64,000 nucleotides of DNA from Ruminococcus flavefaciens (GTDB lineage: Bacteria; Bacillota; Clostridia; Oscillospirales; Ruminococcaceae): NCBI RefSeq assembly GCF_900143025.1, contig NZ_FRCT01000013.1, forward strand, positions 1 to 64,000. The letters run 5' to 3'. Shown here piece by piece: positions 48,973 to 57,917 of this stretch (position 1 is its first letter; each line of letters starts with the position of its first letter). The notes beneath the pieces were generated by a model. It was given only the letters and a program-made list of their open reading frames with translations, did not search any database and was not told the DNA's origin. The position numbers and the translations under genes were made by a program.

Positions 48973-49898
48973 AAATAGTATTTATGGGAACACCTGATTT
49001 TGCTGTGCCGTGCCTGCGTACTCTTGCAGAGAGCGGACACGAGATAGCAGCAGTGTTCACTCAGCCTGATAAACCTAAGGGAAGAGGATATAAGCTCATA
49101 CCTACGCCTGTAAAGGCTGCTGCACAGGAGTACGATATACCTGTATACCAGCCGCTTTCACTGAGAAAGGGCGAGGACGCAGAGGAGGCTATGAAGACAT
49201 TACGTGAGATAGCTCCCGAGCTTATAGTAGTTACCGCCTACGGACAGATACTTCCGAAGGAGGTACTGGAACTCCCGAAGCATGGCTGTGTGAATATACA
49301 CGCTTCACTTCTGCCGAAATACAGGGGCGCAGCTCCTATCAACTGGGTAATACTCAACGGCGAGAAGGAAACAGGTGTTACTTCCATGCAGATGAGCGAG
49401 GGGCTTGATACAGGCGATATGCTCATCAAGAAAAGCACCGAGATAGGCGCAAACGAGACCTATGAGGAGCTTTACGCAAGACTTTCCGACATGGGCGGCG
49501 AGGTCCTTGCAGAAACTTTAAAAGCTATCGAAAGCGGCGACCTTCACCCCGAGGTGCAGGACGATAGCCTTAGCTGCTATTCGCCTATGATACGCAAGGA
49601 AATGAGTGCGCTTGACTTTTCAAAGCCTGCTGCGGATATACACAATACTATCCGCGGTGTTACGGGATTTGCAATGCTTGAAGGCAAGCGTCTGAAGGTA
49701 TTCAGATCAGAGCTTTCCGATAAAAAGTACCCCAATGCTGAAAACGGTGCTATCGTCGACACAAAGAGCTTTGCAGTAAAGTGCGGCGACGGCGGTGCGG
49801 TAATATTCCGCGAGGTCCAGCCTGAGGGCAAAAAACGTATGAACACAGAAGACTTCCTCAGAGGCAAAAAGCTTACAGAGGGAGAGCTTCTCGGATAA
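48969..49898 (+). CDS. fmt: Methionyl-tRNA formyltransferase
   Basis: This is a 309-residue enzyme. N-terminal FMGTPDFAVPCLRTL; the catalytic centre NIHASLLPKYRGAAPINWVI near 109-128 with the Asn-His pair; and Asp in GLDTGDMLIK at about 143-152. C-terminal OB-fold at about 205-305. It formylates initiator Met-tRNA, partnering def. Confidence 0.97.
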   Translation: MKIVFMGTPDFAVPCLRTLAESGHEIAAVFTQPDKPKGRGYKLIPTPVKAAAQEYDIPVYQPLSLRKGEDAEEAMKTLREIAPELIVVTAYGQILPKEVLELPKHGCVNIHASLLPKYRGAAPINWVILNGEKETGVTSMQMSEGLDTGDMLIKKSTEIGANETYEELYARLSDMGGEVLAETLKAIESGDLHPEVQDDSLSCYSPMIRKEMSALDFSKPAADIHNTIRGVTGFAMLEGKRLKVFRSELSDKKYPNAENGAIVDTKSFAVKCGDGGAVIFREVQPEGKKRMNTEDFLRGKKLTEGELLG

Positions 49899-49908
49899 GG
49901 AGGAAATT

Positions 49909-50583
49909 ATGGATATCTTATTGATTTTAATAATGATTCTGCTGCCTATCATCGCGCAGATAAACGTTAAGCTCACATTCAACAAGTACAGCAAGGTCGG
50001 AAATTCAAGAGGTCTTACTGCTGATGAAGTTGCAAGAAAAATACTCGATGCAAACGGTCTTTCTCATGTAAGTATCGAGCATATCAGCGGCGAGCTCAGC
50101 GACCACTACGACCCGAGAGCAAACGTAGTAAGACTTTCAGACTCTTGCTACGGCAAGACTTCTGTTGCTGCTATCGGCGTAGCTGCACACGAGTGCGGTC
50201 ATGCCTGTCAGCACGCTGAGAACTACACTCCTATCGTAATAAGAAGCAAGATAGTTCCTTTAACAAATATCTGCTCACGTTTATGGTATTTTGTGCTTAT
50301 TATCGGCTGCTTACTCGCACAGATGACTATCGGTACAACTCTTATATATGTATCTATCGCTATGTTTGCAGCAGTTGTACTTTTCCAGATAGTAACTCTT
50401 CCATGTGAGTTCGACGCAAGCAACAGAGCATTAAAGACACTTGAACAGGATAATATCCTTGAGATGCAGGAGGTACCTCAGGCTAAGAAGGTGCTCACAG
50501 CAGCAGCTCTCACATATGTTGCAGCTCTCGTATCATCTATCATTCAGCTTCTCAGACTCCTTGCATCTGTCAGAAGAAGATAA
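49909..50583 (+). CDS. yugP: Zinc metallopeptidase, YugP family
   Basis: This 224-residue integral membrane metallopeptidase has the HExxH-type motif AAHECGHACQH at about 86-96 and several helices. The N-terminus is a helix followed by SRGLTADEVARKILDANGLS, as in YugP. Function is unproven; membrane quality control is likely. The stop overlaps the rsmB start (TAATG). Confidence 0.9.
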   Translation: MDILLILIMILLPIIAQINVKLTFNKYSKVGNSRGLTADEVARKILDANGLSHVSIEHISGELSDHYDPRANVVRLSDSCYGKTSVAAIGVAAHECGHACQHAENYTPIVIRSKIVPLTNICSRLWYFVLIIGCLLAQMTIGTTLIYVSIAMFAAVVLFQIVTLPCEFDASNRALKTLEQDNILEMQEVPQAKKVLTAAALTYVAALVSSIIQLLRLLASVRRR

Positions 50584-51875
50584 TGACAGACCCCAGATAC
50601 CTTGCGGTAAAGCTCCTTGACAAGACCTTTTCGGGCGGAAGCTATTCAAACCTCCAGCTTGACAGCGGTCTTAAAGCCTCTGACCTTGACGACAGGGGAA
50701 AGAAGCTTTGCTCTGCTATCTATTATGGAGTCATAGAGCGCAAGCTGACTCTTGACCATATCATCGGCGGACTCAGTTCACGTCCCGTTGCAAAGCTTGA
50801 CAGCATTATCCTCAATATACTGCGCTGCGGTATCTATCAGATAATGTATATGGACAGCGTTCCCGATAACGCAGCCGTAAACGAAAGCGTAGCACTTGCG
50901 AAGAAATTCCGCAAGACAAGTGCTTCGGGCATGGTAAACGCTGTTCTGCGCAATTTTATAAGGGGCGGCAAGGAGATAAAGCTTCCGAAAAAAGCTATTG
51001 AAGCCATGTCCGTGAAGTATTCCGCACCTGTACCGCTGGTGAAAAGTCTCACAGATGACTACGGTGCAGATAGGGCGGAGAAATTTCTTGCAAATTCTCT
51101 TGAAAAGAGTGTCACATATCTGCGCAGAAATGCGTTATTATGTAATGAGGAAGAATTTCACGGAGCACTCGGCAATATTAAAGCCGAAAGGCTGAGAGAA
51201 TATTGTTACACGGCTGAAAACGGCGACCTTACCGCTACAGAGGCTTTTAAAAAGGGATATTTCCATGTTCAGGGACTTGCCTCACAGCTTTGCTGCGAAA
51301 CACTTGCTCCTGACGAGCAGGACAGAGTCCTTGATATATGCGCAGCTCCGGGCGGCAAGACCTTTACAATGGCGGAGCTTATGAACGGCAAGGGCGAGAT
51401 ATACGCCTTTGACCTTCACGAAAAACGTGCCGAGCTCATACGCAAGGGCGCGGAAAGACTCCGACTCACCAATATCAAAGCGGCAGCAGGGGACGCAACT
51501 GTATTCAACTCCGACCTGCCGAAATTCACTAAGATACTCTGCGATGTCCCGTGTTCGGGACTGGGAGTCATCGGCAGCAAGCCCGAGATAAAGTACAAGG
51601 ATATCTCAGACTTTGCGGGGCTCCCCGATATACAATATAAAATAGTGTGCAATGCGCTCAACTATCTGGAGAAGGGCGGTACTCTCGTCTACTCCACCTG
51701 TACGGTGCGCAGAGCCGAAAACGAGGAGGTCTGCGAAAGACTTCTCCGCGAACACCCCGAGCTTGAAGCAGTTGAGCTTCCCGAGCTTATGGGAGAGAGT
51801 TTCGGCACTATGGCAACACTTATGCCGCCGAAATTCGGCAGCGGCTTCTTTATAGCAAAATTCAGAAAAAAGTAA
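50583..51875 (+). CDS. rsmB: 16S rRNA (cytosine-967-C5)-methyltransferase RsmB
   Basis: This is a 430-residue protein. N-terminal NusB-like domain at about 1-135. The methyltransferase domain has the SAM motif VLDICAAPGGKTFTMAEL near 242-259, KILCDVPCSGLGVIG (PCS motif) near 318-332, and the catalytic Cys in VYSTCTV near 364-370. It ends FGSGFFIAKFRKK. Normal length. Confidence 0.96.
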   Translation: MTDPRYLAVKLLDKTFSGGSYSNLQLDSGLKASDLDDRGKKLCSAIYYGVIERKLTLDHIIGGLSSRPVAKLDSIILNILRCGIYQIMYMDSVPDNAAVNESVALAKKFRKTSASGMVNAVLRNFIRGGKEIKLPKKAIEAMSVKYSAPVPLVKSLTDDYGADRAEKFLANSLEKSVTYLRRNALLCNEEEFHGALGNIKAERLREYCYTAENGDLTATEAFKKGYFHVQGLASQLCCETLAPDEQDRVLDICAAPGGKTFTMAELMNGKGEIYAFDLHEKRAELIRKGAERLRLTNIKAAAGDATVFNSDLPKFTKILCDVPCSGLGVIGSKPEIKYKDISDFAGLPDIQYKIVCNALNYLEKGGTLVYSTCTVRRAENEEVCERLLREHPELEAVELPELMGESFGTMATLMPPKFGSGFFIAKFRKK

Positions 51876-51884
51876 GGTGATAAA

Positions 51885-52943
51885 TTGGAAAAAATCGATA
51901 TTCTCAGTCTTGATCTTGACGAGCTTGCGGAAATACTGACAAGTATCGGCGAGAAGAAATTCCGTGCGAAGCAGATATTTCAGTGGCTGCACGTGAAAAG
52001 AGTCCTTGATTTCGACAAAATGACTGATATATCTGTCCAATTACGCCGCAGCTTGAACGAAATTTTTTGTATAAATGGACTATTTGTGCAGAAAAGGCTT
52101 GAATCTGCTATAGATAATACGGTAAAATATCTTTATAGGCTTTCTGACGGCAATTTTGTCGAGACTGTTCTCATGGAATACAGCTATGGTTACAGTATCT
52201 GCGTGTCAACTCAGGTGGGCTGTAAAATGGGGTGCAACTTCTGCGCTTCGACTATAGCAGGCTATGTCAGAAGTCTTACTGCCTCGGAGATTTTAATGCA
52301 GATCTACGAGGCTGAACGTGATTCAGGCAAGCGTGTCTCGGGAGTGGTGCTCATGGGCATCGGCGAACCCCTTGACAACTTCGACAACGTTATGAAGTTC
52401 CTGCGTCTGCTGTCCCATAAGGACGGCAATGATATGAGCCTTCGTCACGTTTCACTTTCTACCTGCGGCATAGTGCCGCGGATATATGAGCTGGCGGATA
52501 TGAAGCTTCAGCTTACTCTTTCGGTATCCCTTCACTGTGCGGATAACGAGGGGCGAAGCGAGATAATGCCCGTCAACAGAAAGTACGATCTTCCGAGCCT
52601 TATTGAGGCTTGCAGATATTATATCGACAAGACGGGACGGCGTGTCACATTTGAGTATGCCGTTATCGACGACGTTAATTCCTCGCCCGCAGATGCCGAC
52701 AAGCTGGCAAAGCTGCTGAGAGGAATGAACTGCCATGTAAACCTTATTCCCGTCAATAAGGTAAGGGAACGAAATTATCATACAGCCCGCTCAGGCGTTG
52801 CGGAATTCGCAAAGCAGCTTGGCAGGCGGGGGATAAACGCTACCGTAAGAAGAACTCTCGGCAGCGATATCGAAGCAGCGTGCGGTCAGCTCAGGCGTGA
52901 CGCTGCACAGCAGAATACAAAGAATGGGGGTGCGGATACTTGA
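51885..52943 (+). CDS. rlmN: 23S rRNA/tRNA adenine-C2 methyltransferase RlmN
   Basis: This 352-residue radical-SAM enzyme methylates A2503 of 23S rRNA and A37 of some tRNAs. The CKMGCNFCAS triad (Cx3Cx2C) lies near 111-120, MGIGEPLDNFDN near 159-170, and the mechanistic Cys in RRTLGSDIEAACGQLR near 320-335. A TTG start at 51885 has AAGGTGAT upstream. Overlaps prpC by 4 bp. Confidence 0.95.
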   Translation: MEKIDILSLDLDELAEILTSIGEKKFRAKQIFQWLHVKRVLDFDKMTDISVQLRRSLNEIFCINGLFVQKRLESAIDNTVKYLYRLSDGNFVETVLMEYSYGYSICVSTQVGCKMGCNFCASTIAGYVRSLTASEILMQIYEAERDSGKRVSGVVLMGIGEPLDNFDNVMKFLRLLSHKDGNDMSLRHVSLSTCGIVPRIYELADMKLQLTLSVSLHCADNEGRSEIMPVNRKYDLPSLIEACRYYIDKTGRRVTFEYAVIDDVNSSPADADKLAKLLRGMNCHVNLIPVNKVRERNYHTARSGVAEFAKQLGRRGINATVRRTLGSDIEAACGQLRRDAAQQNTKNGGADT

Positions 52944-53665
52944 GATTTCGCTTTGGCACGGATATCGGTCTCATGCGCGAGGAAAATCAGGACGCTGTGA
53001 GATGCGAATATTTCGGCCATAATGTTCTTGCCGTGGTATGTGACGGTATGGGAGGCGAGCGAGCAGGCAAGGAAGCCAGCGAGCTTGCAATAGAAGAATT
53101 CTTCCAGCGTTTTTCGGCAGATTACAAAGAGAGTCTGAGTGATGAAGAGATCCGCAAGCTCCTTATCTCCTCGATCTCGGCAGCAAATTCCGTGATATAT
53201 ACACGGGCACGGTTCGATTTCAAGAATTTCGGCATGGGAACGACCTGTGTGGCTGCCTTTGTCAACAAGAAAACAGCCTTCATAGCCAACGTCGGTGACA
53301 GCAGAGCGTATCTTATAACGGATACGGGGCTCGTAAGGGTCACAACAGATCATAACGTAGCCGCTCTCCTTTTTGAACAGGGAAAGATCACCGAGGAGGA
53401 AATGGAGGTACACCCTCAGAAGCATATGCTTGTAAGAGCGGTCGGCGTAGAAAAGACAGTGCTGACCGATACCTTCATGCTTGATTATGAGGATAAGATC
53501 AGCCTGCTGCTTTGCTCGGACGGACTTTCGGGATATTGCAGCGACGATGAGATATACAGCGTCATACTAAACTCTGATTTTGATGATGTTGCAGACGAAC
53601 TTATTAAATTAGCTCTCGCAAAGGGCGGCCGCGATAACGTAACAGTTGCGGTAATTTCTGACTAA
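52940..53665 (+). CDS. prpC: PP2C-type protein phosphatase
   Basis: This 241-residue Ser/Thr phosphatase opposes the PASTA kinase next door. Metal-binding motifs: REENQDAVRC, VVCDGMGGERAG, VGDSRAYLI, and GGRDNVTVAVI at the C-terminus. TTG start at 52940 overlaps the rlmN stop. The prpC-prkC-rsgA-thiN order is the Bacillus yloO-type cluster. Confidence 0.94.
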   Translation: MRFRFGTDIGLMREENQDAVRCEYFGHNVLAVVCDGMGGERAGKEASELAIEEFFQRFSADYKESLSDEEIRKLLISSISAANSVIYTRARFDFKNFGMGTTCVAAFVNKKTAFIANVGDSRAYLITDTGLVRVTTDHNVAALLFEQGKITEEEMEVHPQKHMLVRAVGVEKTVLTDTFMLDYEDKISLLLCSDGLSGYCSDDEIYSVILNSDFDDVADELIKLALAKGGRDNVTVAVISD

Positions 53666-53681
53666 CGCAGGAGGAAAGGAA

Positions 53682-56099
53682 ATGGATAAAAACATTGGCA
53701 AAAAGCTCGACGGAAGATACGAGATAACCGAGCTTATCGGCGTCGGAGGTATGGCTGAGGTATACAAGGGCGTTGATGTTATCGACAACAAAACGGTAGC
53801 AATAAAGATACTGAAAAAGGAATTTGCAGAGAATGAGGAATTCCTGCGCCGCTTCAGAAACGAATCTAAAGCGATAGCAGTCCTTTCTCACCCTAACATC
53901 GTAAAGATATACGATGTAGGCTTTTCTGAAAAGATACAGTATATCGTAATGGAGTATATCGACGGTATCACACTTAAAGAGTATATCGAGGAGGAAAGAG
54001 TCCTTTCATGGAAGGATACTGTTCATTTCGTTATACAGATACTCCGTGCTCTCCAGCACGCTCACGACAAGGGTATAGTCCACCGCGATATCAAGCCTCA
54101 GAACATTATGATGTTCACAGACGGCACTATAAAGGTCATGGACTTCGGTATTGCAAAGTTTGCCCGTGAAGAGGGCAAGACAGCAACCGATCAGGCTATC
54201 GGAAGCGTTCACTACATCAGCCCCGAGCAGGCAAGCGGAAACGTTACAGACGCTAAGAGCGATATCTACTCTGTAGGCGCAATGATGTACGAGATGCTCA
54301 CAGGCAGAAAGCCATTCGACAGCGATAACCCTGTTGCTATCGCAGTTATGCATATGCACGATATCCCTGAGCGTCCGAGACAGATAAATCCCGATATCCC
54401 AGATGGTCTTGAGGAGATCGTCCTCAGAGCTATGGAAAAGGCTCCTGATGACAGATACCAGACAACTGCCGAGATGATAAGCGATATCGAAGCATTCAAG
54501 GCAGATCCTCACATCACCTTCGGCTATTACACCGAGGAGGGTGATGAAGGCGAACAGGATATTCTCGATAACTCTGTTGAGAATGATATCCAGACAGAGA
54601 GCAGACAGGAGGTAGCAAGTGCCTACGCTGCAAAGACTGCATCTTCATCAGCAGGAGCACCTGCCTATGCGGGAGCAGCTGCTGCAATGTCAGCAGGCGG
54701 CGGAAGCGGTACTTCCGTTTCACAGAGATATAATGACGCATACACCAATAACTATAACAATAACGGCGGCTATGACGATGATGAGGACGACGACGAGGAG
54801 GAAGAGCGTTCTTCACTGGTAGTTCCTGTTCTTACAGCTGTAGTAGTCGTAGTTATCATCGTTGCGGTATTCTTCGTAGTTACAATGCTCGGCAACCTTC
54901 TCAAGGGCAACTCCCTGAAGGGCGGCAACAAGATGCCTGAGCTCTACGGTATGGACTACTATCAGGCAGAGCAGAAATGGGGCAACAGCATCAAGTTCCA
55001 GATCGAGGACTCTGAGTACAACGAAGCAGACGAAAACTGCATCATCAAGCAGAGTATCGAAGCAGGCTCAGTATTCAAGAAGGGCGATGTCTGCAAGGTA
55101 ACTATCAGTAAGGGTATGGAGACAGTAGACGTTCCTCACGTTGCAGGAATAAATGCTGACCTTGCAAAGCTCCAGCTCAAGGACAGAGGTCTCGAATGTA
55201 AGATAATCAAGCGTTCGGACGGAAAAGTAAATCCAAACTATGTAATCAAATCCGAGCCGGAAGAGGGCACGGAGGTATATAAGGGCTCAACAGTTGTTCT
55301 CTACGTAAGTATGGGCGCAAATGCAGAGCAGTTCGAGCTTGAGGACTACACACACATGAGCATTGATGACGCTGTTATCAAGGCAGGCTACAAGAATCTC
55401 AAGGTAGAGACTATCTCAGAGCCTTCCTACGAGAAAAAGGATATAGTATTCAAGCAGGAGCCTGAAAAGGGCACAAAGGTAGAGGGCGGTTCTACAATTA
55501 CTCTCTATGTCAGCGACGGTACTATCCCTGACGGTAAGGTAACTATTGATATCGGACTTCCTTCCGACGCAGAGGGAAGATTCAGCATCGACTTTATCCT
55601 CACAGATGAAAAGGGACACTCAAAGGCTGAGACAACAGGTCTTATCATCTGTCCAGGTATGTCAACAGCGTCTGCATCTATCGACGGTTCAGGCAAGGGC
55701 GTAGAGGTAAGAGCATTCCTTTACAATATGACAACTCAGCAGAAGGCACCTCTCGGAACCTACAAATTCGACTTCTCGACTAATTCCTATTCGACAGTAT
55801 CAGAGGACGTATGGGGCGCATTCAATTCAGTAGGCGGCTTCAAGCCAGCCGAGACAGAGCCTCCGACGGAAGCTCCTAAGCCAACTGAACATCAGCAGCA
55901 GCCTACAGAGCAGCAGAACGATCATCAGGAGGGTGTTAACGGATTTACTCTTCCTGACGGAACATGGTGGTACTATGACAAGGCTGACCATGTACTCGGC
56001 GAATGGGTAAACGGCGTATGGACGTTATATCAGCCGGGTGTTAACGGCTACTGGGAGACCAATGACAGTGGTCCTAATATATGGCATTGGAACAGCTGA
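53682..56099 (+). CDS. prkC: PASTA-domain serine/threonine protein kinase
   Basis: This is an 805-residue membrane kinase. The cytosolic kinase domain spans about 1-275: GVGGMAEVYKG, catalytic Lys in VAIKIL, catalytic loop HRDIKPQNIM, DFGIAKF. A Ser/Ala/Gly-rich juxtamembrane stretch at about 300-350 and the acidic DDDEDDDEEEE precede the helix at about 385-410. Three PASTA repeats follow at about 425-615 (e.g. MPELYGMDYYQAEQKWG), then a beta domain and an aromatic tail (TWWYYDKADHVLGEWVNG). It senses peptidoglycan or muropeptides and regulates growth. GGAGG precedes the ATG. Confidence 0.96.
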   Translation: MDKNIGKKLDGRYEITELIGVGGMAEVYKGVDVIDNKTVAIKILKKEFAENEEFLRRFRNESKAIAVLSHPNIVKIYDVGFSEKIQYIVMEYIDGITLKEYIEEERVLSWKDTVHFVIQILRALQHAHDKGIVHRDIKPQNIMMFTDGTIKVMDFGIAKFAREEGKTATDQAIGSVHYISPEQASGNVTDAKSDIYSVGAMMYEMLTGRKPFDSDNPVAIAVMHMHDIPERPRQINPDIPDGLEEIVLRAMEKAPDDRYQTTAEMISDIEAFKADPHITFGYYTEEGDEGEQDILDNSVENDIQTESRQEVASAYAAKTASSSAGAPAYAGAAAAMSAGGGSGTSVSQRYNDAYTNNYNNNGGYDDDEDDDEEEERSSLVVPVLTAVVVVVIIVAVFFVVTMLGNLLKGNSLKGGNKMPELYGMDYYQAEQKWGNSIKFQIEDSEYNEADENCIIKQSIEAGSVFKKGDVCKVTISKGMETVDVPHVAGINADLAKLQLKDRGLECKIIKRSDGKVNPNYVIKSEPEEGTEVYKGSTVVLYVSMGANAEQFELEDYTHMSIDDAVIKAGYKNLKVETISEPSYEKKDIVFKQEPEKGTKVEGGSTITLYVSDGTIPDGKVTIDIGLPSDAEGRFSIDFILTDEKGHSKAETTGLIICPGMSTASASIDGSGKGVEVRAFLYNMTTQQKAPLGTYKFDFSTNSYSTVSEDVWGAFNSVGGFKPAETEPPTEAPKPTEHQQQPTEQQNDHQEGVNGFTLPDGTWWYYDKADHVLGEWVNGVWTLYQPGVNGYWETNDSGPNIWHWNS

Positions 56100-56968
56100 T
56101 GGGTACTAACGGAATAATTATAAAATGCTTAGGGGGACTCTACAGTGTAGAGTCCCCTGACGGTATATATGAGTGCAAGGCGAGAGGCGTTTTCCGCAAC
56201 AGGGGTATCAGTCCCTGTGTTGGCGACAGAGTTACCGTAGAGGACGGGGTAATAACCGAGATAGCCGACCGAAAAAACTGTATCATAAGACCTCCTCTTG
56301 CAAACCTTGACCAGCTTATATTCATAGTCTCCACCTGTGAGCCTGCCCCGAATTATCTCATACTCGACAAGTTCATAGCGATTGCGGAGTACAAGGGCAT
56401 AACTCCTGTCATGGTCATCACAAAGACAGACCTTGGTGACAGCAGTCCCATACATGAGATATACGGCGGCATCGGCATAGACGTAGTGGAGGTAAAGTAC
56501 GGCGACGAAGCCTCTGTAGAAGCTGTAAGGCAGCTCCTTACAGGGAAGATAAGCGCCTTTACGGGCAATTCGGGTGCAGGAAAGTCCACACTGCTCAATG
56601 CAGTAGACCCTACGCTGAATATCGCAACAGGAGAGATAAGCAAAAAGCTGGGCAGAGGCAGACATACTACCCGCCATGCGGAGCTCTATAAGCTTGCAGG
56701 CGGCGGTTATATAGCAGATACACCGGGGTTCTCCACATTCGAGACAAACAGATACGATATAATTCGCAAGGAGGAGCTTGCAGGCTGCTTCCGCGAATTT
56801 GAGGGACTTACGGACAAATGCCGTTTCAGAGACTGCGCACATATATGTGAAAAGGGCTGTGCGGTAGTAGAAGCGGTTGAGAACGGTGATATACACAGAA
56901 GCCGCCATGAAAGCTATAAGACTATGTATGAAGAGGCAAAACAGCTGAAGGAGTGGGAATTGAAATGA
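56099..56968 (+). CDS. rsgA: Ribosome small-subunit GTPase RsgA
   Basis: This 289-residue circularly permuted GTPase acts in 30S subunit maturation. N-terminal OB domain at about 1-70, then G4 VITKTDL, G5 region, G1 FTGNSGAGKSTLLNAV near 160-175, and G3 ADTPGFSTF near 206-214. The C-terminal zinc domain has CRFRDCAHICEKGC (Cx5CxH..C). ATG at 56099 overlaps the prkC stop (TGATG); an in-frame ATG at 56081 has no ribosome site. 4-bp overlap with thiN. Confidence 0.95.
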   Translation: MGTNGIIIKCLGGLYSVESPDGIYECKARGVFRNRGISPCVGDRVTVEDGVITEIADRKNCIIRPPLANLDQLIFIVSTCEPAPNYLILDKFIAIAEYKGITPVMVITKTDLGDSSPIHEIYGGIGIDVVEVKYGDEASVEAVRQLLTGKISAFTGNSGAGKSTLLNAVDPTLNIATGEISKKLGRGRHTTRHAELYKLAGGGYIADTPGFSTFETNRYDIIRKEELAGCFREFEGLTDKCRFRDCAHICEKGCAVVEAVENGDIHRSRHESYKTMYEEAKQLKEWELK

Positions 56969-57606
56969 AAAAATGCGCAATATTTGCAGGCGGAGATGTG
57001 CCTGAAAGAAATACCGAGTGGCTTCTTAGAATGCTGGACGAGACAGACCTTATCATATGTGCGGACTGTGGCTACAATCACGCCAAAAGGCTTGGAATAG
57101 TGCCGAATATAATCGTAGGCGATTTTGATTCTTACACAGATGAGCTCCCCTCGGGTATAGAGATATTGCAGAGCGTCCCCGATAAGGACGATACGGATAC
57201 TCTTATGGCTGTAAAGCACGCAATAGAGCTTGGATATTCAAATATAGACCTTTACGGCGGCATAGGCGGCACAAGATTTGAGCACAGCTTTGCCAATATC
57301 CAGACAATGATATACGCCTATCAGCAGGGCTGTACACTTAATATGTACGGCGACAGCGACCTTATGATACAGGGCGCAGATGACGGTGATGTTATATACC
57401 GCAACAGAGGAAAAGGCGTATATATGTCAGTATTCGCACTAAGCGAAAGCGTTGGTATAGATTATCTCCGCGGAGTAAAGTACCCTCTTGAGGATTACTG
57501 CATGGTGCAGTCCTTCCCCATAGGCGTAAGCAACGAGATAACAGGCGAAACAGCGAAGCTCCGCATAAATAACGGCCTTGCACTTATAATCATCACGAAC
57601 AAGTAA
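56965..57606 (+). CDS. thiN: Thiamine pyrophosphokinase
   Basis: This 213-residue enzyme makes thiamine pyrophosphate from thiamine and ATP, which supplies NifJ and IorA with cofactor. Start KKCAIFAGGDVPERN, the Asp cluster VGDFDSYTDE and PDKDDTDTLMAVKHA, the GGIGGTRFEHSFANIQ motif, and C-terminal LRINNGLALIII. ATG at 56965 overlaps the rsgA stop (ATGA). AAGGAG upstream. Confidence 0.93.
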   Translation: MKKCAIFAGGDVPERNTEWLLRMLDETDLIICADCGYNHAKRLGIVPNIIVGDFDSYTDELPSGIEILQSVPDKDDTDTLMAVKHAIELGYSNIDLYGGIGGTRFEHSFANIQTMIYAYQQGCTLNMYGDSDLMIQGADDGDVIYRNRGKGVYMSVFALSESVGIDYLRGVKYPLEDYCMVQSFPIGVSNEITGETAKLRINNGLALIIITNK

Positions 57607-57661
57607 CAAAAATGCCTTTGATGAATATAATATAGTATATCATCAAAGGAGGGATAACATC

Positions 57662-57745
57662 TTGAAGATAGTTGTCATAAAGAGTCCGAAATTCGTATCA
57701 GGTTTTCTGCGGGTAATATTCGGTATAAAAAAAGAAGAACAATAA
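57662..57745 (+). CDS. spoVM: Stage V sporulation protein M (SpoVM), 27 codons
   Basis: This 27-residue amphipathic peptide starts MKIVVIKSPKFVSGFLRV and ends GIKKEEQ. It matches SpoVM (26 aa in Bacillus), which marks forespore-membrane curvature to start coat assembly: the Lys-Pro-Lys-Phe motif and the amphipathic helix are kept. TTG start at 57662 with AAAGGAGGG 9 nt upstream; it is too short for ordinary ORF calls. It follows thiN, as in Bacillus (yloS-spoVM). Both the location and the sequence support it. Confidence 0.9.
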   Translation: MKIVVIKSPKFVSGFLRVIFGIKKEEQ

Positions 57746-57769
57746 TTACAGGGGCGCACCCTGCATATT

Positions 57770-57802
57770 AAAAGCGGCTGACTCAATGAGTCAGCCGCTT
57801 TT
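57770..57802. terminator. Terminator after spoVM
   Basis: A perfect 15-bp stem AAAAGCGGCTGACTC / GAGTCAGCCGCTTTT with an AAT loop, usable in both directions. It closes the long housekeeping operon. Confidence 0.92.
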
Positions 57803-57850
57803 CTCGGTATTACGCCGTTTTTATATCACTGCGATATATTTTTATTTTTT

Positions 57851-57916
57851 AATTTTTGAATAATCAATGGTTTTTCGTTGAAAAACGCTGTTTTTTTGCC
57901 CCTTTATAGAAGGACA
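57851..57916 (-). repeat. Dispersed ~65-bp intergenic repeat, copy C (inverted)
   Basis: The reverse strand reads TTCTATAAAGGGGC, then GCGTTTTTCAACGAAAAACC and ATTGATTATTC. It is nearly identical to copy B at 28266-28334. Confidence 0.75.
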
Positions 57917-57917
57917 T

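Noticed and set aside
56129-56980. 283-codon minus-strand frame
   Set aside because: Antisense shadow of rsgA.
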